This document shows, one piece after another, positions 50,741-60,571 of a stretch of 64,000 nt of DNA. Source of the stretch: Torymus aiolomorphi (lineage: Eukaryota > Arthropoda > Insecta > Hymenoptera > Torymidae); the NCBI GenBank assembly GCA_036365515.1, contig CM070873.1:80142029-80206028 (forward strand), given 5' to 3'. The translations under genes were made by a program, and so were the position numbers. Each line of letters starts with the position of its first letter. Positions within the stretch are counted from its first letter, which is position 1. The notes under the pieces were generated by a model. The model was given only the letters and a program-made list of their open reading frames with translations, had not been told where the DNA came from and did not search any database.

Positions 50741-50929
50741 CCACATGGAGTGCGTCGTGCGCCGCGGTTCCGATCGCTTGAAACAGCAACTCTATGATAA
50801 TTGGTTAATTCTCTTTTACCATCGAGTTTCGTCAGAGGAATTAACCAATCAGCATACAGTTGCTGTATTCAAGAGATCGGAACGTGGCGCACGACGCGAC
50901 GCACGACGCACGACGCACTCCATGTGGCT
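50741..50929. mobile_element. fold-back MITE with CGTCGTGCG-rich ends
   Basis: CCACATGGAGTGCGTCGTGC at the left, complemented at the right through GCACGACGCACTCCATGTGG. The inner arms pair AATTGGTTAATTC with GAATTAACCAAT. Confidence 0.85.
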
Positions 50930-52078
50930 GTGACTCCAATAGAGTACAGAGTGCTGTTTCGCGTGCTGTACGAGTGCTGTTTCGCCTGCCATGTCGTGGC
51001 AGCACGCGTGTGGAACCTTTCGTATTTATATCTAGTGTAGAAAGGTCTCGCCAGTTATCCTCTGCGCATGTGCGCACCGCCAGCTGATTTGAAAGAAAAA
51101 GCGAACTTATTTATTAATAATAAATTATTTACAAAATTACAATGTATATTTAATACTTTTATTATATATAATATCATTACATTTCAATATATATTTTATG
51201 TTTACTTTTGCAAAAATAAAGAAATACTAAAAAAATTTATATTTATTATTATTAAAAAAAGGCATAGAAATAAATTGATAATACATTTGAAATTTTTAAA
51301 ATTTATTTCAATAGCAAATATAAAAAATTATACATTAGTAAATATTAGTAAAACATTAGTAAAACATTAGTAAAATATTAGGTATTAATACCTACGGAAA
51401 AATATTATACGATACAGAATTATAAAATTCACTTATAAAAGATACAAAATTACAAGCAAAAGGCAGCAATGGTAGTATTTCACAAAATTTAATAAAGAAT
51501 AATAAAAAGCATTTTTTTTTACGATTGAATTTAATTATATTCACTCGTTGCAGTACTTAAAATTCATAAAATTTGAAAAAGGAATCTAAAAACATTCTTA
51601 TTAAACTTAAAAAAATTACTAATACAAGATGAAAAATTAGAATCATTATTTTTTAATGTAATTTTTAAAAATTTTCATTATTTTTAGAAAAGCTAGGCCT
51701 TTTTTTTGTTTAGGTAACATATTAAAATTCATTATAATGATGTTGATTCTGGCTACAATGGATGTTTTCATGTTAACATTTTCAACCTGCATTTTTGATA
51801 AGGCTTTCAATTCGATATTCGATGGCTGTTCCCTCTTCCTTTTCTTAGAAGTATTAGTATAAATATTTTTGTCAGAAGTTAACATAGCTACATTTCTCCG
51901 AGATCAACTGGCGGTGCGCACATGCGCAGAGGATAACTGGCGAGACCTTTCTACACTATAAGATATAAATACTAAACGTTCCACACGCGTGCTGCCACGA
52001 CATGGCACGCGAAACAGCACTCATACAGCACGCGAAACAGCACTCTGTACTCTATTGGAGTCACAGCCTGTGGAAGGA
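50926..52078. mobile_element. long-TIR DNA element, copy 1
   Basis: About 170-bp terminal inverted repeats (50926-51095 and 51907-52078) begin GGCTGTGACTCCAATAGAG and include GCACGCGTGTGGAAC and the GCGCATGTGCGCACCGCCAG block. Between them lie about 550 bp of AT-rich DNA and a 79-codon minus-strand ORF (51646-51885) with a basic KKRKREQ stretch and an amphipathic tail. I do not recognise the ORF product and claim no transposase. Confidence 0.75.
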
Positions 52079-52108
52079 CGTTACGGGTACGGGTGAATGT
52101 ACAAGGCT

Positions 52109-53071
52109 GTGACTCCAATACTTCTGACAAAACTATTTATACTAAAACTTCTAAGAAAAGGAAGAGGGAACAGCCATCGAATATCGAATTGAAAGCCTTA
52201 TCAAAAATGCAGGTTGAAAATGTTAACATGAAAACATCCATTGTAGCCAGAATCAACATCATTATAATGAATTTTAATATGTTACCTAAACAAAAAAAGG
52301 CCCAGCTTTTCTAAAAATAATGAAAATTTTTAAAAATTACATTAAAAAATAATGATTCTAATTTTTCATCTTGTATTAGTAATTTTTTTAAGTTTAATAA
52401 GAATGTTTTTAGATCCCTTTTTCAAATTTTATGAATTTTAAGTACTGCAACGAGTGAATATAATTAAATTCAATCGTAAAAAAAAATGCTTTTTATTATT
52501 CTTTATTAAATTTTGTGAAATACTACCATTGCTGCCTTTTGCTTGTAATTTTGTATCTTTTATAAGTGAATTTTATAATTCTGTATCGTATAATATTTTT
52601 CCGTAGGTATTAATACCTAATATTCTACTAATGTTTTACTAATGTTTTACTAATATTTACTAATGTATAACTTTTTAGATTTGCTATTGAAATAAATTTT
52701 AAAAATTTCAAATGTATTATCAATTTATTTCTATGCCTTTTTTAATAATAATAAATATAAATTTTTTTAGTATTTCTTTATTTTTGCAAAAGTAAACATA
52801 AAATATATATTGAAATGTAATGATATTATATATAATAAAAGTATTAAATATACATTGTAATTTTGTAAATAATTTATTATTAATAAATAAGTTCGCTTTT
52901 TCTTTCAAATCAGCTGGCGGTGCGCACATGCGCAGAGGATAACTGGCGAGACCTTTCTACACTAGATATAAATACTAAAGGTTCCACACGCGTGCTGCCA
53001 CGACATGGCACGCGAAACAGCACTCGTACAGCACGCGAAACAGCACTCTGTACTCTATTGGAGTCACAGCC
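52109..53071. mobile_element. long-TIR DNA element, copy 2, inverted and truncated at one end
   Basis: Matches copy 1 in reverse orientation: a shortened GGCTGTGACTCCAATA end, then the same ORF (plus strand, about 52120-52314), the AT-rich segment, and the full TIR (52911-53071). With copy 1 it forms a palindrome of about 2.1 kb. Copy 1 and copy 2 differ by a few substitutions; the ORF has a frame-ending difference after PKQKK. Confidence 0.75.
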
Positions 53072-53125
53072 TAAGCGCCGCGCTGCGCTGCGCTACGCCG
53101 CGCCGTGCTGCGCCGTGCTGCCGCT

Positions 53126-53266
53126 GGGCCCTTTCTACAGTGTGTTCTGTCTGTTCTAGACAACTTCTCTGTATGTCTGTCTCTGTCTTACATAAACGGA
53201 ACAGATCTATCTGTCTTTGTCGGGAACTCACAGAACACACAGAACACACATATGTAGAAAGGCCCC
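53126..53266. mobile_element. 140-bp MITE, family F1, copy 1
   Basis: GGGCCCTTTCTACA...at the left and CATATGTAGAAAGGCCCC at the right. The interior carries TGTTCTGTCTGTTCTAGACA and AAACGGAACAGATCTATCTG. Near-identical copies lie at 53939, 54109 and 60143. Confidence 0.85.
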
Positions 53267-53938
53267 TGCGTTGAAGCTTAGCTCTGCCGTTCCGTTCCAT
53301 TCGTATATTCTTACAAAAAAATGAGCAGTTGCATGTCTATGATATTTATGAATCACGGACGATGTGTATATGCTCCAAAATGAAAAGTTAAATAAATGAA
53401 GGGATAGTTTAGATAACGGACAGTTCAAGAACAAAAGTATTTTAAGCCGAGAAAGAAAACACAAGACCCAATTGATATGATATACTATGAATTATAAAAT
53501 TGATTAGAACACTGGAAAATGCAGCTATTGATGAATAAGATGGAATTAGGCGATAATGGGATGTCCTTTAACCAGTTCAAATAAATGATGAAATTGATTA
53601 AAACTCATGTTAATAAATCTATAAAACTCTTCATGATCCTTTAATGCAAAATATTTAAATAAAGTGCTATAAGCACTATGAATATTTCTTTGAGGTATTG
53701 CTAAATGTGGTCGAACCCACCAACTTCTGCAAGATTGTTGTTTCTTTTTTTTTAATTTTTTTTAACAATTTCAATAACTTTAATGAAATTATACATTTTT
53801 CTAATTTTTTTATTTTAGCTTCAATCATGATCATGACCATGAAAATGATAGATGTACGACATAGATCTATAGAATTGTACCATTAACAATGGAATATAGA
53901 AACGGAACTATGGACCAGCGCAAGCAGAGAACCGCGCA
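53267..53938. other. unassigned DNA between MITE copies
   Basis: About 670 bp, AT-rich, with no recognised gene or repeat; a 62-codon plus-strand ORF at 53698 is not supported by anything else. Confidence 0.5.
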
Positions 53939-54082
53939 GGGCCCTTTCTACATATGTGTGTTCTGTCTGTTCTACACAACTTTTCTCTATGTCTATCTCT
54001 GTCTTACATAAACGGAACAGATCTATCTGTCTTTGTTGGGAACACACAGAACACACAGAACACACATATGTAGAAAGGCCCC
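53939..54082. mobile_element. 140-bp MITE, family F1, copy 2
   Basis: Same ends and interior as the copy at 53126; left end GGGCCCTTTCTACATATG. Confidence 0.88.
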
Positions 54083-54108
54083 AGTGCAGCGCGGTGTAAG
54101 ACGGCGCA

Positions 54109-54243
54109 GGGGCCTTTCTACATATGTGTGTTCTGTGTGTTCCCGACAAAGACAGATAGATCTGTTCCGTTTGTGTAAGACAGAGACAGACATAGAGAGA
54201 AGTTGTCTAGAACAGACAGAACACACATATGTAGAAAGGGCCC
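54109..54243. mobile_element. 140-bp MITE, family F1, copy 3 (inverted)
   Basis: The same element in opposite orientation, 26 bp from copy 2, so the pair forms a larger palindrome. Confidence 0.88.
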
Positions 54244-54260
54244 TGCGAAGCGCGGCGCTT

Positions 54261-54433
54261 ATGCCTCTACCACATAAGCGCGTACAACCGCGTTCGACCG
54301 CGTAAAAGCGCACGCGCTCGCTTCTCTCATTGGTCGTCGAAGGCCTGAGCTCGCTCCCAACCAATGAGAGAAGCGAGCGCGTGCGCTCTTACGCGGTCGA
54401 ACGCGGTTGTACGCGCTTATGTGGTAGAGGCAT
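54261..54433. mobile_element. fold-back MITE with CGCGTACAACCGCG arms
   Basis: ATGCCTCTACCACATAAGCG at the left and its complement at the right. Arms of about 75 bp are nearly perfect, through GCACGCGCTCGCTTCTCTCA. The arms resemble those of 29914-30284. Confidence 0.92.
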
Positions 54434-54451
54434 TATGTACATTCACCCTAC

Positions 54452-55030
54452 AGTCCGTTATTCCGGCGCCGTCGGTCGCGCCGTTCCGAAATCCGGCATG
54501 CCGTCTTGCTGGGTATAACTGATTTCGAAACGTTCCGAAATCGTTCGGTTTTGGTATATATCAATCATCAATCTACGTCGATGTAAAGCCGCGCGGTCTT
54601 GACGCAGATATAGACTTAACCTCAAAATTGGCTTCGCGATCGCGCGAAATGCAAAGCGAGATCGCAGAAATTGTCTTTACTTATAACTACTTAATATTGC
54701 GCTGTGCGAACGACGCGGACGATCGACGTAACTGGAAAGAGCGAAGGTTGCGCGCGTATGCGGCCTAACCTCCGCAAACACGTATATATACGTGTATATG
54801 TATATATTTATGATACATACGATATGCGGGAGGGGGAGGAGGGTGGCGGCAGATCGTCGAGGGTTCGAATGCGTAGATGTGCATGATCAACGATACAAAA
54901 CAAACTAGGTTATAGTATCGAAATAAAAAATATTTCGAAACGCTCCGGAAACAGTAACATAGATTAAGGAACGTTCCGAAATCGTTCCGTTTTCGATTAG
55001 TTGGCGCCGTGATCGCCGGAATAGCGGACT
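54452..55030. mobile_element. element with AGTCCGTTATTCCGGCG terminal inverted repeats
   Basis: AGTCCGTTATTCCGGCG at 54452-54468 is mirrored by CGCCGGAATAGCGGACT at the right (one mismatch). Inside, GTTCCGAAATCGTTC-type words recur near both ends. About 580 bp, no coding capacity recognised. Confidence 0.7.
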
Positions 55031-55052
55031 ATACCCTACGTCTCTTCCCCTT

Positions 55053-55668
55053 TAGGGTCTGTCTACACGTCACCACACACCACTACAATACACCCCACCA
55101 CACGCATAGTCCGAATGTTCCACTCCGTTCCCCCTCGTATACCAAGTTACTGATTGAGTACAGAAGAATAACAAACCCGACTGCCTGTTTTTTCTATTAC
55201 GCTGTCAACGCTGTATTCTTTATTGCAAATCCCCGAAGAAAGGTGTATAAGTATGAAAAGGTGCATGTAAATTTATTGTTTTGGAGAAGATAAATCAAAA
55301 TATAATCAGCATTTATTGTGCACTTACGGTGTACTATACTTATGGTGTACTATTTGTATGCAAGTGGCACAAGCAAGGGTAGTTCATAATTAAATTTTCA
55401 CAGCTCCTGATATGATTACAGTGCACAATAAATGATGATATTTTTATTCATCTTCGCCAAAACAATAAATAAGTACACCTTTCTTCGGGGATTTGCAATA
55501 AAGAATACAGCGTTGACAGCGTAATAGAAAAGAGAGGCAGTCGCGTTTGTTATTCTTCTTTACTCAATCGGTAACTTGGTATACGAGGGGGAACGGAGTG
55601 GAACATCCGGACTATGCGTGTGGTGGGGTGTATTATAGTGGTGTGTGGTGGCGTGTAGACAGACCCTA
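55053..55668. mobile_element. fold-back element with about 205-bp arms
   Basis: TAGGGTCTGTCTACACG at the left and CGTGTAGACAGACCCTA at the right. Arms pair through CCACCACACGCATAGTCCG, GGGGGAACGGAGTGG and AATACAGCGTTGACAGCGTA to a CCCCGAAGAAAGG block. The centre (about 55270-55450) is AT-rich. Confidence 0.88.
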
Positions 55669-56050
55669 TCCTGTGGTAACAAGTGAGTAGATGTCGAACA
55701 ACACTTTCTTTTTGGTAGAGCGCAAAGCGCACGGCGCACAGCTCCGGGCACGTAATGTGGATTCACCGTCATGCGCAAGCGTATTCATCTATGTGGCCCT
55801 GGCCTAACGGTGAATCCACATTACATGTCCGAAGCTGTGCGCCGTACGCTTTGCGCTCTACCCAAAAGAAAGTGTTGTTCGACATCTATTTAACTGTTAT
55901 CTATGTTTGATATATGTGCTCTGTTCAATAAGAGACTACGTCTCTTTCGGTTTATCCTGTGATAATAAGTACGTAGATGTCGAACAACACTTTCTTTTTG
56001 GTAGAGCGCAAAGTGCACGGCGTACAAGTCCGGGCACGTAATGTGGATTC
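55669..56050. repeat. repeated MITE segments (GAATCCACATTACGTG family), three partial copies
   Basis: A segment containing AGATGTCGAACAACACTTTC, a GGTAGAGCGCAAAG block and GTAATGTGGATTCACCGT occurs at about 55690-55770 and 55980-56053. It occurs inverted at 55806-55890, and a related inverted copy is at 50620-50735. CCAGGGCCACATAGATGAAT at 50398 recurs inverted near 55785-55803. Confidence 0.65.
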
Positions 56051-56228
56051 ACCGTAAGAGCCCGGACACTTAAAAAAGAAGAGTGCACAGACACAAGAAA
56101 TAGCATTTATTGTATATCTATATACATGAGGAACTGCTCGTTGTTCCTCGCTGTTTTTGATATATATAGATATACAACCAATGCTATTTCTTGTGTCTGT
56201 GTACTGTTCTTTTTTAAGTGTCCTAGCC
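56048..56228. mobile_element. fold-back MITE, GACACTTAAAAAAGAA family, short-loop copy
   Basis: CCGGACACTTAAAAAAGAAG at the left and GTTCTTTTTTAAGTGTCC at the right, with CACAGACACAAGAAATAGC arms. The loop is short (TATATATAGATATAC). Its relative at 50124-50396 has the same arms but a huge (TA)n loop. Confidence 0.85.
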
Positions 56229-56457
56229 TTAGGCCCTTCACACAGCTCTGAGTTACAGATACAATGAGACACAGATACAAACAATAACATGGGTTTCTAT
56301 ATCTATATATATTAGTTACAAGTCAGATACAAAGGAACAAGAGATTTGTAACCCATGTATCCGTCTGTTCCTCATATATATAGATATAGTAACCCATGTT
56401 ATTGTTTGTATCTGTGTCTCACTGTATCTGTAACTCAGAGTTGTGTGAAGGGCCTTA
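56229..56457. mobile_element. fold-back MITE with TTAGGCCCTTCACAC ends
   Basis: TTAGGCCCTTCACACAGCTC at the left, complemented at the right by GTTGTGTGAAGGGCCTTAA. The arms are about 85 bp and include TAACATGGGTT / AACCCATGTTA. Confidence 0.92.
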
Positions 56458-57689
56458 AGGGGGTTTCACCCAAAACGCCTTTTCTTACGGTGAAAGTACA
56501 ATGGTGTTCCGTGCCATGCTCCGTGCTCTGTTCCGTGCTCTGTTCCGTGCTTTGTTCCATAGTGCCATCTGTGCGCGGCGCCCACACTGTTCCTGTTGAT
56601 TCCATAATTCTGGGCTAAAATTTTTTTTCTTTTTTTTAACAATTTTAATAACATCACTATTTCTAATAAATGTACACAATGTTCTGTTACATTTATTGCT
56701 CTCAATATTTTATTACAATTATAATTTTTCTGGAGTCATTCGTTCACCTTTTAACATCACTATCACTGTATTATTATACACTATATACACTTATATTACA
56801 CTGTAAAAACTGCTGTCTAAATTTACGACTTCCAAAATTATAATAAAATTACAACGTTAAATTTTGAATCAGAATTATGGAATCAACAGGAACAGTGTGG
56901 ACGCCGCGCATTTTAACACAGCGCCTTATGGGACGGCCCGCGCAAGATGAACGTTTTCGTTTATAACTCGAAAAGTTTTCTTAGCAATTTTTCTAAAAAC
57001 CGAAATGTTATTAATGACATCTATTAGAACAAGACATTCAAATCTGAGAAAGCCCAGCGGTCTCGTTTGTGAGATACGTTAATTGAAAGTGCGGAATATC
57101 AGGTTAGATTTCATGCGCGCGTGAGACGCATGCATGGCGAGGGGTGAGAGAGAGCGGGGGCGCCGCTGGTGCGCACGCTTGCTGCGCACACACAGCCAGG
57201 CGTCTCTAGCGTAGCCACTCCAGTCGGTGGTGTTATTCAGCTTTTCTTTATTTCTATACTAAAGAAATAATCCATATCAAATAATAAAATATGCGTCTTT
57301 ATATTTCAATTTGCTCAATTTTGCTCAACCCTTCATTTATTTGCACATATCAAAATTTTGTCTTGAAAGCAAAAAACGCTAATAACGCGTTCTATTTTTT
57401 TACTGTTATTGTTTTCAATGTTTGCAAAATTTAAATATTGAGCAATTATGAGCAAATTAAATGACATTAAACACCATTTTTTTTCTTGTCTGTTGATTAT
57501 TTCTTTAGTAAAAACCGAAGAAATCGCCTCGGCTGAGGTAGCTGCGCTGGCGTCTCTCGGTGTCTGTGCTCAGTCCCGTAGCAAGCAACTCTCAACAAAA
57601 AGAGAGGGGGAGCGCATGCGAGAGCCTGTACGCGTCGCACGGGGCGTCGTGCTCTATGGGTTCGGGCCTCGTTGGTGAAACCCCCTTAG
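56454..57689. mobile_element. 1.2-kb element with TTAAGGGGGTTTCACC terminal repeats
   Basis: TTAAGGGGGTTTCACC at the left and GGTGAAACCCCCTTAG at the right. A nested palindrome inside pairs CACTGTTCCTGTTGATTCCA (56581-56600) with its complement at about 56882-56901. No transposase was recognised; the ORFs are short. Confidence 0.7.
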
Positions 57690-57704
57690 GGAGAGTGTAC
57701 ATAA

Positions 57705-57880
57705 ACGCTACGCGACGTGACGCGACGCGACGCTACTGTTACTTGTGGAATTTGTTGCTGATTGGTTAATAAGCTTTGTGGTGTACGAGTTAACTGTATA
57801 TAACCGTAGGGTTACTCGGCTTATTAGCCAATCAGCAACAAATTCCACAAGTACAGTAGCGTCGCGTCGCTGCTAATATT
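57705..57880. mobile_element. fold-back MITE with GCGACGCGACGC arms
   Basis: ACGCGACGCTACTGTTACTT, then GTGGAATTTGTTGCTGATTG at the left, mirrored at the right by CAATCAGCAACAAATTCCAC and AGTAGCGTCGCGTCG. Arms about 60 bp. Confidence 0.8.
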
Positions 57881-57999
57881 TAAATGTTAGCCAATCAGCG
57901 ACGTGGTCTACAAGTAATCAATGCGACAGCGTAGCGCAGCGCAGCACTTAGGGTAAGTCCAGAATAGATGCGTACGTGCGTTTGCGTTCATGCGTTTAT

Positions 58000-58186
58000 G
58001 TTCATGCAGCTACTTCGAGCAGAAGTCAGGAGGGTGTACTCTAGCTAGTGCCAACTGCGAGAAAAGAAAATGCGCCAAGTACGTTATAGCGAGATACCAT
58101 TTGATTTTTGCAGTTTTTTCCCGCAGTTGGCACTAGCTAGAGTACACACTCCTGACTTCTGCTCGAAGTAGCTGCATGAACGCAAA
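58000..58186. mobile_element. inner MITE A of the nest
   Basis: GTTCATGCAGCTACTTCGAG at the left pairs with CTCGAAGTAGCTGCATGAAC at the right. AGAAGTCAGGAGGGTGTACT and CTAGCTAGTGCCAACTGCG are also mirrored. Confidence 0.88.
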
Positions 58187-58367
58187 GGGTGTGTCCAGAA
58201 TAGGACGGAAACTGCTTGCGCAAATATATGCTTTAGTAATTTCTAGTGAAAATTTAGGGATATCTAGTGATTTTGAACCTTAATTACCAGATATCCCTAA
58301 ATTTTCACTAGAAATTACTAAAGCTTATATTTGCGCAAGCAGTTTCCGTCCTATTCTGGACATACTC
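58187..58367. mobile_element. inner MITE B of the nest
   Basis: GTGTCCAGAATAGGACGGAA at the left pairs with TTCCGTCCTATTCTGGACA at the right. Arms of about 75 bp continue through CTTGCGCAAATAT and AGTGAAAATTTAGGGATATC. Confidence 0.9.
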
Positions 58368-58429
58368 AAACGCATGAACGCAAACGCACGTACGCATCTA
58401 TTCTGGACTTACCCTTATGTACATTCTTC

Positions 58430-58648
58430 CTTCCGCGGGTGCAAGCGCACCCCTTGCAGGGGGCGACTGAACTCCGAGCGTGCGCGCGCAGTCGAGCGGC
58501 AGTCGCAACCGCGCTGCCAGTAGAGTATAACGTCAGTATAGCCAGTATAGCAGCTCTCAAATAAATATATAGATATATTACGCTATTACCCATATCGCAT
58601 CGTCAAGGCGGCGCTGCAGCAGCTGCGCGGAAGGAATAAATTTTCAAA
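58430..58648 (+). promoter_or_regulatory. PRMT1: probable PRMT1 promoter and 5' UTR (variant a)
   Basis: About 220 bp between the right end of the nested MITE stack and the PRMT1 ATG. It is GC-rich at 58440-58530, then AT-rich with a TATATAG-type stretch near 58565-58577, then GC-rich again before the ATG. It is the only non-repeat DNA immediately upstream of the gene, so the promoter is probably here. No specific factor sites are claimed. Confidence 0.4.
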
Positions 58649-58714
58649 ATGGCGACCACGGAGCAAGTGCCGGTTGAAAGCAACGAGGTCCGCACCTTCA
58701 CCGCCGAAAACACG
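58649..58714 (+). CDS. PRMT1: PRMT1, first coding exon (variant a)
   Basis: A plus-strand ATG in good context (AAAATGG) opens 22 codons, MATTEQVPVESNEVRTFTAE then NT, ending at donor ACG|GTAAGT. Phase 0 joins directly to the exon at 61438, giving a 385-aa protein (Drosophila Art1 is 376). The N-terminus of PRMT1 is variable and often made from alternative first exons, so this segment is assigned by splicing logic rather than homology. Upstream (58430-58640) is a short promoter-like stretch, hemmed in on the left by a stack of nested MITEs. Confidence 0.8.
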
Positions 58715-59104
58715 GTAAGTCATCAAGGATTAAAGCCCCCGTATCCTTCAACCCCTAGCCTAGACGAAGGCTCACAAGCTCCAAGGGGCCCGATCATCGC
58801 TCGATTTTGCAAACACGCGAATTTCGCCGTGCGGAGCGCGAGTCGCCACCGTGCTCAACGACATACATGCGCTACTCCATTCTCTAACGTCTCTCTCTGT
58901 CTCTCTTGCTCCCCCTTGCGTGATATCGCTCCGCGGCAGGGTTGTTGATCCGACTTGCCGTCTACGCTCATAGTCGATGACCGTTAGCAGCTGGCGACGC
59001 CTGCGGCGCTTTCCGCAAACGTCAACTGCAGTATATATAAACAAATGCAATTATGCAAAGAAGAAATGATTTTTCCTTCTTTCTTATGGTAAAAGAGAGC
59101 TTGA

Positions 59105-59207
59105 AAAAACTAGCAACGAAATCTATTCCCTGGAACATTAACAAAATCGCGACGGTATAGTCCCGAAAAGCATCTAAAACGAGAATAGATTTCGTTGCTA
59201 GTTTTTT
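59105..59207. repeat. short fold-back, about 25-bp arms
   Basis: AAAAACTAGCAACGAAATCT at the left and AGATTTCGTTGCTAGTTTTT at the right, about 50 bp apart. Confidence 0.8.
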
Positions 59208-59495
59208 TCTAGTCCTTTCTGATCATTAGAAAGACGAAAAAAACAATTAATACAAATGGTATAAGCAGTTTCGTATTCCATTTGGTTTTCAGTTTTCTAA
59301 GATAATGAAAATAACTTAAAATCGCATACTAATAAAGTTCAAGAGGTTTTTAAAATTAGAACTACCATAACTTTGTGTAGGAATGAAATTGTGTACTTTG
59401 GAAATCGGCAAATTGATGCTTCTTATTTCTAGTTTATTTTTCTGCACACTGAGAAAAAAATTTCTTTGAATCAAAGAAATCGAACATTTAAACGC

Positions 59496-59902
59496 TTAAG
59501 GGGATGCCATACTCGTACCATTACCGACCGAGCAATTCACACAGTTTTAAGCTGATTATAAAAAAAGTACGTCGAATCATAAAAAATCAAGAGAACACTC
59601 TTCTGTGTTTTTTAACGTTCTATCACCCAGTCAAAGTTTGGAGTCGGAATATCAAGGCGTTTTTTCAAAAACTTTGAACGAAATTAAATTTAATTAAAAC
59701 GAAATTAAATTTTGTTTTGTTCAAAGTTTTTGCAAAAACGACTTGATATTTCGACTCCAAACTTTGACTGGATGATAGAACCTTAAAAAACACAGAAGAG
59801 AGTTCTCTTGATTTTTTATGATTCGACGTACTTTTTTTATAATCAGCTTAAAACTGTGTGAATTGCTCGGTCGGTAATGGTACGAGTATGGCATCCCCTT
59901 AA
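59496..59902. mobile_element. fold-back MITE, about 195-bp arms, TTAAGGGGATG ends
   Basis: Left arm from TTAAGGGGATGCCATACTCG and right arm ending in its complement; the arms match almost to the centre near 59700. It lies in PRMT1 intron 1 (variant a). Confidence 0.85.
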
Positions 59903-60142
59903 AATGAAGACAAATTTCGAATCGCAAATGCACGCAAAAATTTGTTTCCGAAAAAATGTACACTCTTCTTGTTAGTATTATTTAGATTTAATGAATGAAA
60001 TGAATAATGATTAAACTAGAGGCCATTTTCACATGTTTTTAAACAATGATTTCAAAAAACTGTAACGTTACAAAATATCTTATTTGCTATCATTTTTTTT
60101 TAATGATTATTACTTTTTTTTGCATATTTTTTATCACCTTCC

Positions 60143-60284
60143 GGGCCCTTTCTACATATGTGTTCTGTCCGTTCTAGACAACTTCTCTCTATGTCTGTCT
60201 CTGTCTTACATAAACGGAACAGATCTATCTGCTTTGTCGGGAACACACAGAACACACAGAACACACATATGTAGAAAGGCCCCC
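60143..60284. mobile_element. 140-bp MITE, family F1, copy 4, in PRMT1 intron 1
   Basis: GGGCCCTTTCTACATATGTG at the left and CATATGTAGAAAGGCCCCC at the right, with the AACGGAACAGATCTATCTG interior. Confidence 0.88.
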
Positions 60285-60568
60285 GTGAAAAGCTTCATGA
60301 GCGCTCGAGGAACGGAGGAACGTTCTTCTTTGTATAATTGCATTTGTTTATATACACTGCAGTTGACATTTGCGGAAAGCGCCGCAGGTGTCGCCAGCTG
60401 CTAACGGTCATCGACTATGAGCTATGAGCGTAGACGGCAAGTCGGAACAACCCTGCTCCGCGGCATTGGATCACGTCGGTTCAGCAGCCCATTTGGTTTA
60501 TTCACGCCGAGCCGAGAGCTACGACGCCCAGACGCTTAACATATAATAGATATATAGCAGCTATTACC

Positions 60569-60571
60569 ATG
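60569..60571 (+). CDS. PRMT1: possible alternative PRMT1 start exon (variant b)
   Basis: An ATG in good context (ACCATGG) lies directly before a strong donor, ATG|GTGAGT. Spliced in phase 0 to the exon at 61438 it would give [10 protein letters not shown], a shorter N-terminus than variant a. The preceding 100 bp (60466-60568) are GC-richer, like a short promoter or 5' UTR. The exon lies just past the right arm of an inverted repeat within intron 1. This is inference from the splice signal and phase; transcript evidence is needed. Confidence 0.35.

Larger units (their letters stand above)
57949..58417. mobile_element. outer MITE of a three-layer nest upstream of PRMT1
   Basis: TAGGGTAAGTCCAGAATAGA at the left and its complement at the right (58365-58417), including GCGTACGTGCGTTTGCGTTC. 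Two separate MITEs lie within (58000-58186 and 58187-58367). Confidence 0.85.
58930..60465. repeat. large inverted repeat in PRMT1 intron 1 (arms 58930-59064 and 60324-60465)
   Basis: About 135-bp arms contain CAGGGTTGTT, CGACTTGCCGTCTACGCTCA, GTCGATGACCGTTAGCAGCT and GGCGCTTTCCGCAAA, the right arm being the reverse complement of the left with small indels. They enclose 1.26 kb that holds two other MITEs (59496-59902 and 60143-60284) and the fold-back at 59105-59207. Confidence 0.85.

Noticed and set aside
51646..51885. Annotating the basic ORF as a transposase
   Set aside because: There is no DDE motif, zinc finger or other diagnostic signature, and it is only 79 codons.
54855..54875. tRNA-like B box (GGGTTCGAATGCG)
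   Set aside because: No A box, acceptor stem or anticodon arm can be folded around it; it lies inside a transposon.
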